Assembly (NCBI RefSeq): GCF_016587435.1
Contig: NZ_BNJJ01000004.1
Span: forward strand, 434,001 to 498,000
DNA: 64,000 nucleotides
Reading direction: 5' to 3'
Source: Dictyobacter formicarum
GTDB taxonomy: Bacteria > Chloroflexota > Ktedonobacteria > Ktedonobacterales > Ktedonobacteraceae
Position 1 is the first letter of the stretch; each line of letters starts with the position of its first letter. The position numbers were made by a program, and so were the translations under genes. Positions 34,168 to 43,554 of this stretch are shown here, in pieces. A model generated the notes under the pieces. That model was not told the origin of the DNA and did no database searches. It saw only the letters and a program-made list of their open reading frames with translations.

Positions 34168-35439
34168 ATGTTGAATTCACGTAAGGAAAAGTATTTGGAT
34201 GAGAGTGGAGAGAGTACTCCATTGCTCAGCCATTATCAACGAATGTCTATGGTAGGAACGATGACAAGAAAAAAGACCGCCAATATTTTGTTTTTCACGT
34301 TGCTGTTGCTTGTTCTATTGGTGCCCGCAACGATCCTTCGCGTCAATAACAGTAGTGCCCTGCAAGCTCCAAACGGACCACTGGGACCCAGACCACGTAC
34401 CCATACCACGCTAGATACGGCTGCTCTTAGTCGTCTGAAGAAGGCGGCAGTTTCCCCTGGTGGTCTGACTCCGCAAGATTTATGGAAACTGTATAATTTA
34501 CCGGGTCTCAACGGTGGTAAAGGGCAACTGATTGCTGAAGTAATTGATGGCGCTATCCCAACTATGGAATCGGACCTCAACGCATATAGCCGGCATTTTG
34601 GCCTGCCAGCGTGTACCGTTGCCAGTGGCTGTCTAACCATCCGTAACCAGGGTGGACAGCCTATTGCTAAGGGTAGTGATCCTGCAGAAGGTCTTCTGGA
34701 TGTCGAGATCATGCATGCGATAGCCCCCCAGGCAAAAATTCTGCTGTATTATATGAATTCCGATAATACTTCTATTGCTAAGGGACCATCCGAAATCATC
34801 AACACACCAGGACTCAAAGCGATCAACATGAGCTATGGCTTTGATGGTACAGGCAAGCAATTTGCGGCTCTGTATAATAACAATCCCAACCATGTTGCCC
34901 TGTTTGGTGCCTCCGGCGACGACGGCTACGGCCAGATTACTCCTCCATCGATCTATCCCGGTGTGATCGCGGTTGGCGGCACGGTCGTTAACGGTACCAC
35001 TGAAACAGCCTGGGATGGTTCAGGTGGTGGGCTCTCTAACATGTATGCTGAGCCTGCATATCAGCAAAAATACGGTATTCCGCAAGCCAATGGTCTCCGT
35101 GGCAATCCAGATGTTTCTGCTGTTGCTGGTACTCCCGTCGCCACCTATGAACTGGGCAAATGGCAGCAAGAGACCGGAACCAGCGTGGCAGCGCCAATCT
35201 GGACCGGTATTGCCGCCCTGGTCAATAAACCGATCACCAATGACTTGCTGTATGGCCTGGCAAAGAGCCAGCCCAACTCATTCAAAGACATCACTTCGGG
35301 CACAAACGGCAGATGTGGTTTCTACTGCACTGCACGTCCAGGATATGACTATGTCACAGGTTTGGGTTCTCCCAAGAACTTCGTGGCCAATGTCAACGCC
35401 CTTACACCTGCTCAGGCTGCCGCGCTTTCACAGCCCTAG
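34168..35439 (+). CDS. S53 (sedolisin/kumamolisin-like) secreted peptidase
   Basis: A 423-residue exported serine-carboxyl peptidase. The Glu-Asp pair is in EGLLDVEIMHAIAPQ (E-x3-D), the oxyanion Asp is in FGASGDDGYG, and the catalytic Ser is in GTSVAAPIW. The calcium site is FKDITSGTNG plus GYDYVTGLGSP. A hydrophobic export helix (ILFFTLLLLVLLVPATI) begins near residue 38. An alternative ATG at 34261 would place it at the very N-terminus. Only about 60 residues separate it from the catalytic domain, so the usual long pro-domain is missing. Family members act at acidic pH. Confidence 0.88.
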   Translation: MLNSRKEKYLDESGESTPLLSHYQRMSMVGTMTRKKTANILFFTLLLLVLLVPATILRVNNSSALQAPNGPLGPRPRTHTTLDTAALSRLKKAAVSPGGLTPQDLWKLYNLPGLNGGKGQLIAEVIDGAIPTMESDLNAYSRHFGLPACTVASGCLTIRNQGGQPIAKGSDPAEGLLDVEIMHAIAPQAKILLYYMNSDNTSIAKGPSEIINTPGLKAINMSYGFDGTGKQFAALYNNNPNHVALFGASGDDGYGQITPPSIYPGVIAVGGTVVNGTTETAWDGSGGGLSNMYAEPAYQQKYGIPQANGLRGNPDVSAVAGTPVATYELGKWQQETGTSVAAPIWTGIAALVNKPITNDLLYGLAKSQPNSFKDITSGTNGRCGFYCTARPGYDYVTGLGSPKNFVANVNALTPAQAAALSQP

Positions 35440-35474
35440 CATCCATCCATACACATCCATCTATTCTCCTCGAG

Positions 35475-35508
35475 AAAGAGGCACCTTCAGTGACGAAGGT
35501 GCCTCTTT
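35475..35508 (+). terminator. Terminator of the S53 peptidase gene
   Basis: The perfect 14-bp arms AAAGAGGCACCTTC and complement around a 6-nt loop, ending in a TTTT run, lie 35 bp after the stop codon. Confidence 0.88.
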
Positions 35509-35655
35509 TACATGTTACTATGCAGGACTGAGAGAGCCGCGTGATATGAGCCATAATTTACCTTATATACAACCGACCTATTATTATGATATGGTAGAGA
35601 TAGCAAATTCTTTTTAGATATCAATGTATTATGATATTCCTACAGGGAGGTAGAT

Positions 35656-37079
35656 ATGAAAAAGATCGTGTCTTCCCAGGATGTATCTGTTACTTCAACA
35701 GGTACACGCTCTCGCTATCCACGCTATGTATTTTCGATTTTCTTCACTATCAATCTATTGAACTATCTGGATCGCAATATCTTTACTGGTGCCTCAAATG
35801 CTATTGCCAAAGATTTAAGTCTATCTCTAGGTCAGGTTGGCTTCATCGCCTCGGCTTTCTTTGTGGTGTATACCCTTGGTACGATTCCGCTGGGTTTATG
35901 GGCTGATCGCGCGCCGCGCAAGAACATTGCTGCTTTGTGTGTCGCGATCTGGAGCGTGGCAACGGCCTGGACCTCACTGGTCTCGAGTTTCATCATGCTC
36001 TTTTTGGCGCGTATGGTATTGGGAGTGGGTGAGGCAGGCTACTATCCATCGGGCACCGCATTGCTCAGTGATTTCTATCGCCGTGAGAAGCGTGCGCGGA
36101 TCATGAGTCTGTGGGGGTCGCACAGTATATCGGTATCTTCGCTGGTTTTGCCATCGGAGGTCTACTGGGTGGTATGGGATTATGGCGCCAGGCCTTTCTG
36201 GTGGCATCGTTGCCAGGACTCCTGATGGCTATCCTGGTCTGGCGTATTCGCGAGCCGCGTCGCAATCAGGCCGATGAAGAAGCCATGCTTGAAGAAGAGG
36301 GACGTCTCCCATCCATCGAGAAAGAGCAGCCCGCGCTACCGGCGCACATGGCTATTGTGAAGGAATCGATCCTCAAGCAATGCTGGCAACTGCTGCACAT
36401 CAAAACCCTGCTGGTTCTGACTGTGGTCCAGATCTTTGCCTTCTTTGTGCTCAGCGTTAATGTGACCTACCTTCCATTATATCTACAACAGGGAGACACC
36501 TTTCATCTGAGCCAGCAGTTTACGGGCATTTATTCAGGTAGCGTAATTGTCATTGCTGGCATCATTGGCAATCTATCAGGCGGTTATATTTCTGATCGCC
36601 TGGGTCGACGCTTTGCCGGGGCGCGCGTGTTGATCTGCGGGCTCAGTTTTCTGATCAGTGCGCCAACCTTTATTGCCGCCGTACTGGCCCGTGATTTCAC
36701 CCTCTTCACCATCTTCCTCTTCATTACCGTGATTTTATTTTCCATCTACGGAGGGCCCGGCACAGCCGCCACTCAAGATGTCGTACCCTCCTGGCTGCGT
36801 TCCTCAGCCATCGCGGTCACCGTGCTGATTGCACACCTGCTTGGTGATGCCTTTGCCCCCGCTATTATCGGCGTCATGGCCACCAATTTCGATCCCACCC
36901 ACGGGCAACATTTTTTGCACAACATGGCAGGTGGAGAACTGGGACAGGCTATCCTGATCACCTGTGCTCCAGCGTTGGTCATTGCTGGTATCGTTGGCAT
37001 CGTAGGAGCCCGTTGGTTGCAGCGCGATGTAGAAGCCGCTACGGCCATCGAAAAAGCCGGGCAATCTCAAATATCCTGA
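35656..37079 (+). pseudogene. MFS transporter with a one-base frameshift
   Basis: The first frame (35656 onward) reads NYLDRNIFTGASNA, LGLWADRAPRKN and RMVLGVGEAGYYPSGTALL, then leaves homology after IMSLWG. The next frame resumes at 36111 with VAQYIGIFAGFAIGG and continues to 37079 with the remaining helices. Adding one G to the GGGGG at 36113-36117 restores a single transporter of about 474 residues. GGAGG stands before the ATG. The defect may be a real mutation, a sequencing error, or -1 slippage on the G run. The substrate is unknown; it resembles the anion/hexuronate/spinster-like MFS groups. Confidence 0.85.
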
Positions 37080-37135
37080 GAGCCCTGAACCTAAGGGAAC
37101 ATCCGCTTCGCAAAAGCGACGAGAAAAGATGAAGA

Positions 37136-37193
37136 CCCGCTTTTGGGCACCGCATGGAGGAAGGGGTGATGTCACAATGTGCCCAAAAGCGGG
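37136..37193. repeat. Inverted repeat, 15-bp perfect arms
   Basis: CCCGCTTTTGGGCAC (37136-37150) is complementary to 37179-37193 across 28 nt. It lies between the convergent MFS and sugar permease genes, next to a REP unit, and may be part of a terminator or a foldback element. Confidence 0.6.
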
Positions 37194-37209
37194 GATACAA
37201 GGCCGCCAA

Positions 37210-37232
37210 TCGAGCGCAAGGCCCGAACCTAC
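37210..37232 (-). repeat. GTAG-headed REP hairpin
   Basis: On the minus strand it reads GTAGGTT, then TCGGGC / CTTGC loop / GCTCGA, the same unit as in the 30085-30208 element. It ends 4 bp from the stop codon of the sugar permease gene. Confidence 0.65.
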
Positions 37233-37236
37233 GGTA

Positions 37237-38118
37237 TTAACCTTTCAATCCTGTACCAGCAATACCTTCGACAATTTGTTTCTGGAAAAACAAGAAAACG
37301 ATCAAAACCGGGATGCTACCGATGACGGCTGTCGCCATGATCTGTGCATAGCGAATACCGAATGAAGTCTGGACAGTGGCCAGCCCAACCGGCAGGGTCA
37401 TCATGTTGTTGCCTGTGATGACGATGAATGGCCAGATAAAGTTATTCCACGAGGTAACAAAAGTGAAAATGGCAACGGCGGCAATCGCTGGCCTGGCAAG
37501 CGGCATCCAGATGCGCCAGTAAACGTGCAGGCGACTAGCGCCATCTAGAATGGCTGCCTCCTCCAATTCATGTGGAATGCCATCAAAATATTGTTTGAAG
37601 ATAAAGACAGCAACTGGCGAAGCAATCTGAGGCAAAATGATGCCCCAATAGGTATCCACCATATTGAATACCTGCATCTGGGTAAACAACGGCACGATCA
37701 AGATCTGACCGGGAACCATAATGCCCGCCAGAATAATCCAGAAGACCAGGTTACGGCCCTGGAAGCGGACCCGCGAGATGCCGAATGCTGCCAGACTGGC
37801 CAGGATGACCGTCAACACACTGACCGCGATCGAGGTCAATGCGCTATTAAATGTCCAGCGCGGCAAATTGCTGGTTGCCAGCGTCGTAACAAACGCATCC
37901 AATGTAAAATGGGAGGCGAACCAGGAGACAGGGACTGCTGTGGTTTCACTCTCTGGTTTAATTGCTGTATCAATCGCCCAGGCCAGTGGAATCAGCCAGA
38001 TCAGCGCCAGCAGGACCAGCAAAGCAAAGGCTGCCCAGTAGGCTACTTTTCCCCGGCGATTGCCAGGTCGGCTGTTCTCTTTTCCAGGAGCTTTAACCTG
38101 TATCTGTTGTGCGGCCAT
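37237..38118 (-). CDS. Sugar ABC transporter permease (MalG/AraQ-like)
   Basis: A 293-residue inner-membrane permease of the CUT1 type. The EAA loop EEAAILDGASRLHVYWRIW precedes PLARPAIAAVAIF, and the C-terminus FFQKQIVEGIAGTGLKG is typical of MalG-like proteins. The start at 38118 has AAGGAGAAG upstream and is one base after the previous stop codon. The longer frame to 38247 overlaps the other permease and is rejected. With the next two genes it forms a carbohydrate importer; the ATPase is not encoded here and may be shared (MsmK-like). Confidence 0.9.
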   Translation of the reverse strand: MAAQQIQVKAPGKENSRPGNRRGKVAYWAAFALLVLLALIWLIPLAWAIDTAIKPESETTAVPVSWFASHFTLDAFVTTLATSNLPRWTFNSALTSIAVSVLTVILASLAAFGISRVRFQGRNLVFWIILAGIMVPGQILIVPLFTQMQVFNMVDTYWGIILPQIASPVAVFIFKQYFDGIPHELEEAAILDGASRLHVYWRIWMPLARPAIAAVAIFTFVTSWNNFIWPFIVITGNNMMTLPVGLATVQTSFGIRYAQIMATAVIGSIPVLIVFLFFQKQIVEGIAGTGLKG

Positions 38119-38119
38119 C

Positions 38120-39067
38120 TTACTTCTCCTTCTGCTCACGGCTATACAAAACGAATTGAATAACTGAGACCAGCAAAATGATGATAAAGAAGACATAGGA
38201 TATGGCCGAGGCATAACCCATGCGGAACGAGGTGAAGCCAGATTCATAGATATACTGAATGATGGAGCGGGTTGAATAGTTAGGACCGCCAGCCGTCAAC
38301 AGGTATGTCTGGGTAAACAGTTGCAGTGAAGCAATGACCTGCAGGATAACGATCAGGGCCGTGAAACGATTGAGCAATGGGATAGTAATCCAGCGAATAC
38401 GAGCCCAACTACCGGCCCCATCGATATTGGCGGCCTCATAGAGCTCGCGCGAAATCTGTTGCATGCCAGCCAGGTAGAGTACGAAATTAAAGCCCACAGT
38501 CCACCAGACCGTCAAAATGACCACAGAGAGCATCGCAATATGTGTATCACTCAGCCAGGGAACCTCTTGCAAACCGAGGGATGTCAGGGCGCCGTTGATC
38601 AAGCCAAAACCAGGTTGATAGAGCCAGCCCCAGATAATAGTAACTACCGACACCGGCAGCACAAAAGGAGCAAAGAAAATGGTGCGGAACAATCCCTGTG
38701 CAGGAATCGCTCGATTGACCAGTAGAGCCAGAATGAGCGCGATAACAACCAGAAGCGGCGTGCTGATAATGGTGAAGAGAATAGTATTCCAGAGCGAACT
38801 CCACACAGCGGCATCGCCGAATAGCTCCTGGTAGTTCGCAATGCCAAGAAATTGCGTACCGCCCTTGCCGATAGTCCAGTTGAAAAAGCTCATACGGAAG
38901 CCAAAAATAATGGGCCAGATCACAAAGATCGCATAAACAATCAAAAACGGTAGTACAAAGCCCAGGCCCACCAGATTGGTACGCCAGCGGTTACGTCTTC
39001 TAGCTTCTGCTACGCGTTGTTGTTGAGCGGGTACATTCAAGCCTTCTTTAAGCGATACGTCTGCCAT
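38120..39067 (-). CDS. Sugar ABC transporter permease (MalF/AraP-like)
   Basis: A 315-residue inner-membrane permease with about six helices. The EAA loop is YEAANIDGAGSWARIRWITI followed by PLLNRFTALIVIL. GAGAGGAGC precedes the ATG at 39067. It sits between the binding-protein gene and the MalG-like gene on one transcript. Confidence 0.9.
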   Translation of the reverse strand: MADVSLKEGLNVPAQQQRVAEARRRNRWRTNLVGLGFVLPFLIVYAIFVIWPIIFGFRMSFFNWTIGKGGTQFLGIANYQELFGDAAVWSSLWNTILFTIISTPLLVVIALILALLVNRAIPAQGLFRTIFFAPFVLPVSVVTIIWGWLYQPGFGLINGALTSLGLQEVPWLSDTHIAMLSVVILTVWWTVGFNFVLYLAGMQQISRELYEAANIDGAGSWARIRWITIPLLNRFTALIVILQVIASLQLFTQTYLLTAGGPNYSTRSIIQYIYESGFTSFRMGYASAISYVFFIIILLVSVIQFVLYSREQKEK

Positions 39068-39117
39068 ATCAGCTCCTCTCTTTGACAACAATGTCAGCTC
39101 GTAAAAGATGTGCTGTA

Positions 39118-40485
39118 CTACACAGGGGCGGGAAGACTCAACAATTTTTGGAGCGCCTTCTTAAACTGATCCAGACCCTGCTTAGTCGTAAATTGTCCCG
39201 CTAACACTTGCTGGAAAGCGGCTCCAGCCTGATTTTCCAGTTCTGATCCGGAACCACTGAACCAGGCAATAGGATCAACCGAGACCTCAGCGGCCACGCT
39301 AGCATAGTTCGATTGTGGCTTGAGTTGCTTGTATTGACTGTCATTTGTAACTGGCAGATAAGCAGGAATATGTCCACCCTGGGCCCAGGTGAGACTTGTC
39401 TTGAGCATATAGCTGATAAACTCAAGTACTGCCGCCCGACTGTTTGGATCGACCGCGCTTTGACGGGGTAAGATAAAAGCATGGGAATCGGCCTGTGCAT
39501 GGTATTGATCAAACACTTTGGGGAAAGGTACCATGTTGAATTTCAAGCTCTTTTGATTGATAAATGTCGAAACCTCCCATTCACCATTCCAATGGAAGGC
39601 AGCCTTACCACTGCCAAAGAGCGCCACGGCACCAGCATAGTCAATTGTCGGGGGAGCGACCTTACTTTTAGTGGTCAGATCGGCCATAAAGGAAAGCGCT
39701 TGCTCAGCCTTATTATCATCGATAACCAGCTTTTTGCCATCGGCCGAAAGCGCCTGTCCACCTAATTGAGAATACAGAGAATAGAAGATACGCCAGGGGG
39801 TCACACCCTGGACCTCAAATGCCACACCTGCGCTACCTGTCACCTGTTGGGCACGTTTAAACGCATCAATGATAGCGGTAGTGCCCTCCAGCGGCTTGAG
39901 ATTGCCAGCTCCATCGAGCAGACCAGCTTTTTGACAGATATCGACGTTATAGTACATCACAAAGGGATGGGTATCGAGAGGAATGGTATAGAGTTTGCTA
40001 TTGTAGTGGGCGCGTTCCCAGATATTTGGCAGGAATTTATCCTCAGTAATCCCAACCTTTGCCAGTTCATTCAGATCAAAGGGGTCCAGTAGATCCTGGG
40101 CAGCATAGATGGGAACACGCGTCATATGCGAGATGGCCACATCGGGAGGGCGACCACCGGCAGCCGCCATAGCCAATTTCGTATAGTACGGAGCACCCCA
40201 GGCAAGCGTCACCGATTCAAGCTTAATATTTGGGTGACTCTTGCTAAAGCTATCCTCCATTTGCACCATACGTACGCCGTCGCCGCCGCCAAAAAGGTTC
40301 CAATACGTAATGTTGGCACTTAGTTGTCCGGCATTCACTGTGGGAGTGCCGCAGGCATTGAGCAGAGCCAGTGCCGCTGTGCTGCCAAGTCCTAGAGCTG
40401 TGGTGCGTTGCAAAAATTGGCGCCGCGTCATATCCGTGGCTTTGTCATGCCGCACGCCAGATAATGAATGAGGTTCTGTTGTCAT
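39118..40485 (-). CDS. Sugar ABC transporter substrate-binding lipoprotein, Tat-type signal
   Basis: A 455-residue solute-binding protein of the extracellular family 1. The N-terminus has a twin-arginine motif (TRRQFLQRTTALGLG) and then a lipobox-like LNAC, so export by Tat and lipid anchoring are likely. ANITYWNLFGGGDGVRMVQM starts the mature fold. AGGAGG precedes the ATG at 40485. A LacI-type palindrome at 40585-40597 in front, and an arabinofuranosidase gene upstream, point to arabinose-containing oligosaccharides or pentoses as ligand. Confidence 0.9.
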   Translation of the reverse strand: MTTEPHSLSGVRHDKATDMTRRQFLQRTTALGLGSTAALALLNACGTPTVNAGQLSANITYWNLFGGGDGVRMVQMEDSFSKSHPNIKLESVTLAWGAPYYTKLAMAAAGGRPPDVAISHMTRVPIYAAQDLLDPFDLNELAKVGITEDKFLPNIWERAHYNSKLYTIPLDTHPFVMYYNVDICQKAGLLDGAGNLKPLEGTTAIIDAFKRAQQVTGSAGVAFEVQGVTPWRIFYSLYSQLGGQALSADGKKLVIDDNKAEQALSFMADLTTKSKVAPPTIDYAGAVALFGSGKAAFHWNGEWEVSTFINQKSLKFNMVPFPKVFDQYHAQADSHAFILPRQSAVDPNSRAAVLEFISYMLKTSLTWAQGGHIPAYLPVTNDSQYKQLKPQSNYASVAAEVSVDPIAWFSGSGSELENQAGAAFQQVLAGQFTTKQGLDQFKKALQKLLSLPAPV

Positions 40486-40584
40486 GGAGCTTCCTCCTGA
40501 AAAATATCGCAAACATTGCTACTACAGCGCTACAGTGAACTGTAAGAGATAATCGAGGCCAGCTATGCTACCACAACGCTGCCC

Positions 40585-40597
40585 TTGCAACGTTGCA
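40585..40597 (-). promoter_or_regulatory. LacI-type operator upstream of the binding-protein gene
   Basis: TTGCAACGTTGCA matches 13 of 14 bases of the palindrome found at 42318-42331. It is about 100 bp upstream of the binding-protein start. No clear -35/-10 pair is evident next to it. Confidence 0.7.
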
Positions 40598-40763
40598 GAG
40601 CGGTGATGATGTACCAGCCAGGTTGTTATGCTCGTATGGTTAATAGGAGGACTGTAAGAAAGATACCGCGTTGGATGATGGCTGTTTCCTTAAATGTGGA
40701 GAGGAAGGAGTAGAAGCTGGAAGGCTTGAACTCCTTGAGCCTCTTCCACATCGGGTGGATACA

Positions 40764-42245
40764 TTATTCCATATGTAAACGTAGGATGGTGAGCGAGTGG
40801 GCTGGAAAGGTATACGTGAGGTTTCCGCCCTCAAGCTCTAGCTGGCGCTCCTGTACAATAACGGCGTCCGGTTGCTCGAAAGAATTGGTGCTGGATGGAT
40901 CAGTTGCGTTGACCTCATACACCTGGCCCCTGGTAATGGTTGCAGGATCGGCAAACTGGATCGTGGTGGTATGGTCCTGCTCCAGATCACGGTTCACAAC
41001 GGCGATTGCCAGCTCATGGCCATCTGGATCGCTGGTAACTGTCACGTCTAAGGCCTTAAAGGGTCCAAGCGCAGCAATAGAGTTCGACCCGCGTGAGCGC
41101 TCCTGGTCTGCTGTCAACGTTAATTGCTTGCAATCGACATGGACATCCAGCGTTACCTCTTGCATCTGTTCCGCATAGAGACGGAGTGGATGATAGATGG
41201 TCTGCAGGAACAAGCCTTCTTTGCTGGTAAAAATAGGAGCGATCACATTGACGAGCTGGGCCAGGTTGGCCATTTTGACGGTATCGCTATGGCGGACAAA
41301 ACTATTGAGGTAAGAAGAGACCGCCAGGGCATCGGCCAGATTATAGCGCTCTTCAAGGGCGCTTTCTGCGCTGCGTTGCCGAAACCAGACATTCCACTCG
41401 TCATACGCAATATGGATAGGATGGCTGATCTGCTGGTTGAATCGTACACGATCGATAGTGGCCCGACAGCTTTCCAGGGCAAAATCGACCAGCGCCGGAG
41501 CCAGCACATTGCTGTAGTAATCATCGCTGCCAGTATAGAGATGAAGGCTATAGTAATCAATCAGTGGCGCTAAACCAGCGATCACCGTCTGGTCCCATTC
41601 CGTCCAACCTGTTTCACCGCAGCCAACCAACTGAATGCTGGGATCTGTCCACTTCATCACTTTGGCAAACTCGCGCGCCTTTTTGACATAATCTTCCGCG
41701 CTCAAGCGGCCAATCTGCCAGGAACCATACATTTCATTGCCCAATCCCCAATATTTGACATTATAGGGTTCAGGATGACCATTCTGGCGGCGCAGATTAG
41801 CCCAGTAGGTATCGCCAGTGCCATTACAATATTCGACCCAGGAGCGTGCCTCGTCCATTGTGCCCGTGCCCATGTTCACACAGATGTAAGGCTCAATGTT
41901 CATCACCTCGCAGTAGCGCATAAACTCATCGGTGCCAAAGCGATTGCTTTCCACCGAATGCCAGGCCAGCTCCAGCTGGCGTGGACGCCGATCAACTGGA
42001 CCAATACCGTCGGTCCAGTGATAGCCGCTCACGAAATTGCCGCCGGGCCAGCGTAAAATAGGAAGATGGAGAGCCTGGACCGCTTCCATGACATCTTTGC
42101 GGAAGCCATGCTCATCGCTGAGAGGTGAGCCCTCCTCATAGATACCACCGTAAATACAGCGACCAAGATGTTCGACGAAGCCACCATAAATATTTTTATC
42201 AACGCTTCCAATGCGACGGGCCGCATCAATTTTTATGAGTGCCAA
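40764..42245 (-). CDS. GH51 alpha-L-arabinofuranosidase
   Basis: A 493-residue glycoside hydrolase of family 51, the usual length. It releases terminal arabinofuranosyl groups from arabinan or arabinoxylan fragments. The acid/base Glu171 is in WGLGNEMYGSW and the nucleophile Glu283 in IAYDEWNVWF. The family segment LRWPGGNFVSGYHW is also present. There is no signal peptide, so it acts in the cytoplasm on imported oligosaccharides. Translation starts at TTG (42245) with AGGAGG 7 nt upstream. It leads the import operon and has its own promoter with an operator at the start site. Confidence 0.93.
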   Translation of the reverse strand: MALIKIDAARRIGSVDKNIYGGFVEHLGRCIYGGIYEEGSPLSDEHGFRKDVMEAVQALHLPILRWPGGNFVSGYHWTDGIGPVDRRPRQLELAWHSVESNRFGTDEFMRYCEVMNIEPYICVNMGTGTMDEARSWVEYCNGTGDTYWANLRRQNGHPEPYNVKYWGLGNEMYGSWQIGRLSAEDYVKKAREFAKVMKWTDPSIQLVGCGETGWTEWDQTVIAGLAPLIDYYSLHLYTGSDDYYSNVLAPALVDFALESCRATIDRVRFNQQISHPIHIAYDEWNVWFRQRSAESALEERYNLADALAVSSYLNSFVRHSDTVKMANLAQLVNVIAPIFTSKEGLFLQTIYHPLRLYAEQMQEVTLDVHVDCKQLTLTADQERSRGSNSIAALGPFKALDVTVTSDPDGHELAIAVVNRDLEQDHTTTIQFADPATITRGQVYEVNATDPSSTNSFEQPDAVIVQERQLELEGGNLTYTFPAHSLTILRLHME

Positions 42246-42317
42246 ATGCTTCCTCCTTGCGTTTTGTCACAACCTTGTCACAAATAATGGGTGTTCAAGC
42301 ATCTGCAGATGATTGCT

Positions 42318-42363
42318 TTGCAACGTTGCAAGAAACATAACATATAAAAATCACGTTTGTCAA
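42318..42363 (-). promoter_or_regulatory. GH51 promoter with LacI operator
   Basis: On the minus strand, TTGACA (42363-42358) and TTATGT (42340-42335) are spaced by 17 nt. The perfect palindrome TTGCAACGTTGCAA (42318-42331) begins 3 nt after the -10 and covers the likely start site, fitting repression by the divergent LacI protein. Confidence 0.78.
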
Positions 42364-42392
42364 TGTTATGCATGCCTTAATTCTGGCTTTTG

Positions 42393-42438
42393 TTGACGGA
42401 AAAATCGCCTTGATGTTATAGTGAGGATAACGTTGCAA
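42393..42438 (+). promoter_or_regulatory. LacI gene promoter with a half-conserved operator
   Basis: TTGACG (42393-42398) and TATAGT (42417-42422) are spaced by 18 nt. GGATAACGTTGCAA (42425-42438) follows 2 nt after the -10. Its right half is identical to the operator at 42318 and its left half is degenerate, which suggests weaker autorepression. Confidence 0.7.
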
Positions 42439-42530
42439 AGCCGCCGTATCTTGCACCTGTTTCGGCTTTCCGACCTGTTTGATCTCTGCTACAATAGGTG
42501 CACATTTGATTAGAATGATGGTGGTGATCT

Positions 42531-43550
42531 TTGGCTGTTACACTAAAGGATGTCGCGCTCAGGGCTGGAGTCTCAATCCGAACCGTCTCGAATGTGGTGA
42601 ATAACTATCCGTATGTTACCCCTGAGATGCGTGAGCGGGTCAAAAAAGCCCTCGAGGAACTACACTATCAACCAAACCTCTCAGCCAGGTATCTACGCAA
42701 GGGGAGTTCCGGTATTATTGCCTATGCGATACCAGATTTGAGCAATGTCTATTTTTCTGAGATCGGTGAAGCAATTATTAAGGCAGGCCGTGAACGCTCC
42801 TATACCGTCTTAATTGATCGCACAAAAGGAAGAGAGAGCGAGCGCCAGGTTTTGCAAGGGCTTACGCCGCACCTGATTGACGGCGTTATTTTGAGTCCCT
42901 TTGCCTCAGAGCCAGAGGACCTGGCTCCCCGCGCTGGATCGATCCCTATCGTGTTGTTGGGTGATCGCATTTACGAGGTCCCCTATGATCACGTGACATA
43001 TGACAATATTGCGACTGCGCGTACGGCCACGCAACACCTGATCGGCCTGGGCCGCAAGCATATCGCCGCTATTGGTGTGCAGGAATCCGACTCGCATGAG
43101 ACCGAGACGTCACGCCTGCGTCTGCGAGGTTATACCGAAGCGTTAACCGAGGCCGGTTTACCTGTTGATCCTCATCTTATCGTCCGAGGGTTGCCTCTCT
43201 TCAATCGCAACAATGGAGCTAAAGCGCTGCGGCAGTTGCTGGCCCTCGATACGCCGCCGGATGGCATTTTTTGCTTTAACGACCACCTGGCCCTGGGAGT
43301 GATGCGAGCCATTCATGAAGCGGGATATCGTGTGCCTGAAGATATCGCTGTTGTCGGTTTTGATGATATTGAAGATAGCCGCTATTCCATCCCCTCACTT
43401 ACCACCATCTCACCCGACAAAGAGAAAATCGGCTACCTTGCGACGACCTTCCTGTTGGGGCGTATCGATGGCACACGTACCGGACCTCCTGAACGCGTTG
43501 AAGTGCCCTGTCAGCTCATCGTGCGCGAAAGCACGACCGTAACCTCATAG
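42531..43550 (+). CDS. LacI family transcriptional repressor
   Basis: A 339-residue repressor. The N-terminal helix-turn-helix is VTLKDVALRAGVSIRTVSNV with the hinge LSARYLRKGSSGIIAYAIPD. The sugar-binding domain ends with IAVVGFDDIEDSRYSIPSLT. The start is a TTG (42531), with only a weak ribosome site. The gene is divergent from GH51. The three palindromes around it (40585, 42318, 42425) are its probable targets, and arabinose or an arabino-oligosaccharide its probable inducer. The inducer is an inference from context. Confidence 0.92.
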   Translation: MAVTLKDVALRAGVSIRTVSNVVNNYPYVTPEMRERVKKALEELHYQPNLSARYLRKGSSGIIAYAIPDLSNVYFSEIGEAIIKAGRERSYTVLIDRTKGRESERQVLQGLTPHLIDGVILSPFASEPEDLAPRAGSIPIVLLGDRIYEVPYDHVTYDNIATARTATQHLIGLGRKHIAAIGVQESDSHETETSRLRLRGYTEALTEAGLPVDPHLIVRGLPLFNRNNGAKALRQLLALDTPPDGIFCFNDHLALGVMRAIHEAGYRVPEDIAVVGFDDIEDSRYSIPSLTTISPDKEKIGYLATTFLLGRIDGTRTGPPERVEVPCQLIVRESTTVTS

Positions 43551-43554
43551 ATCG

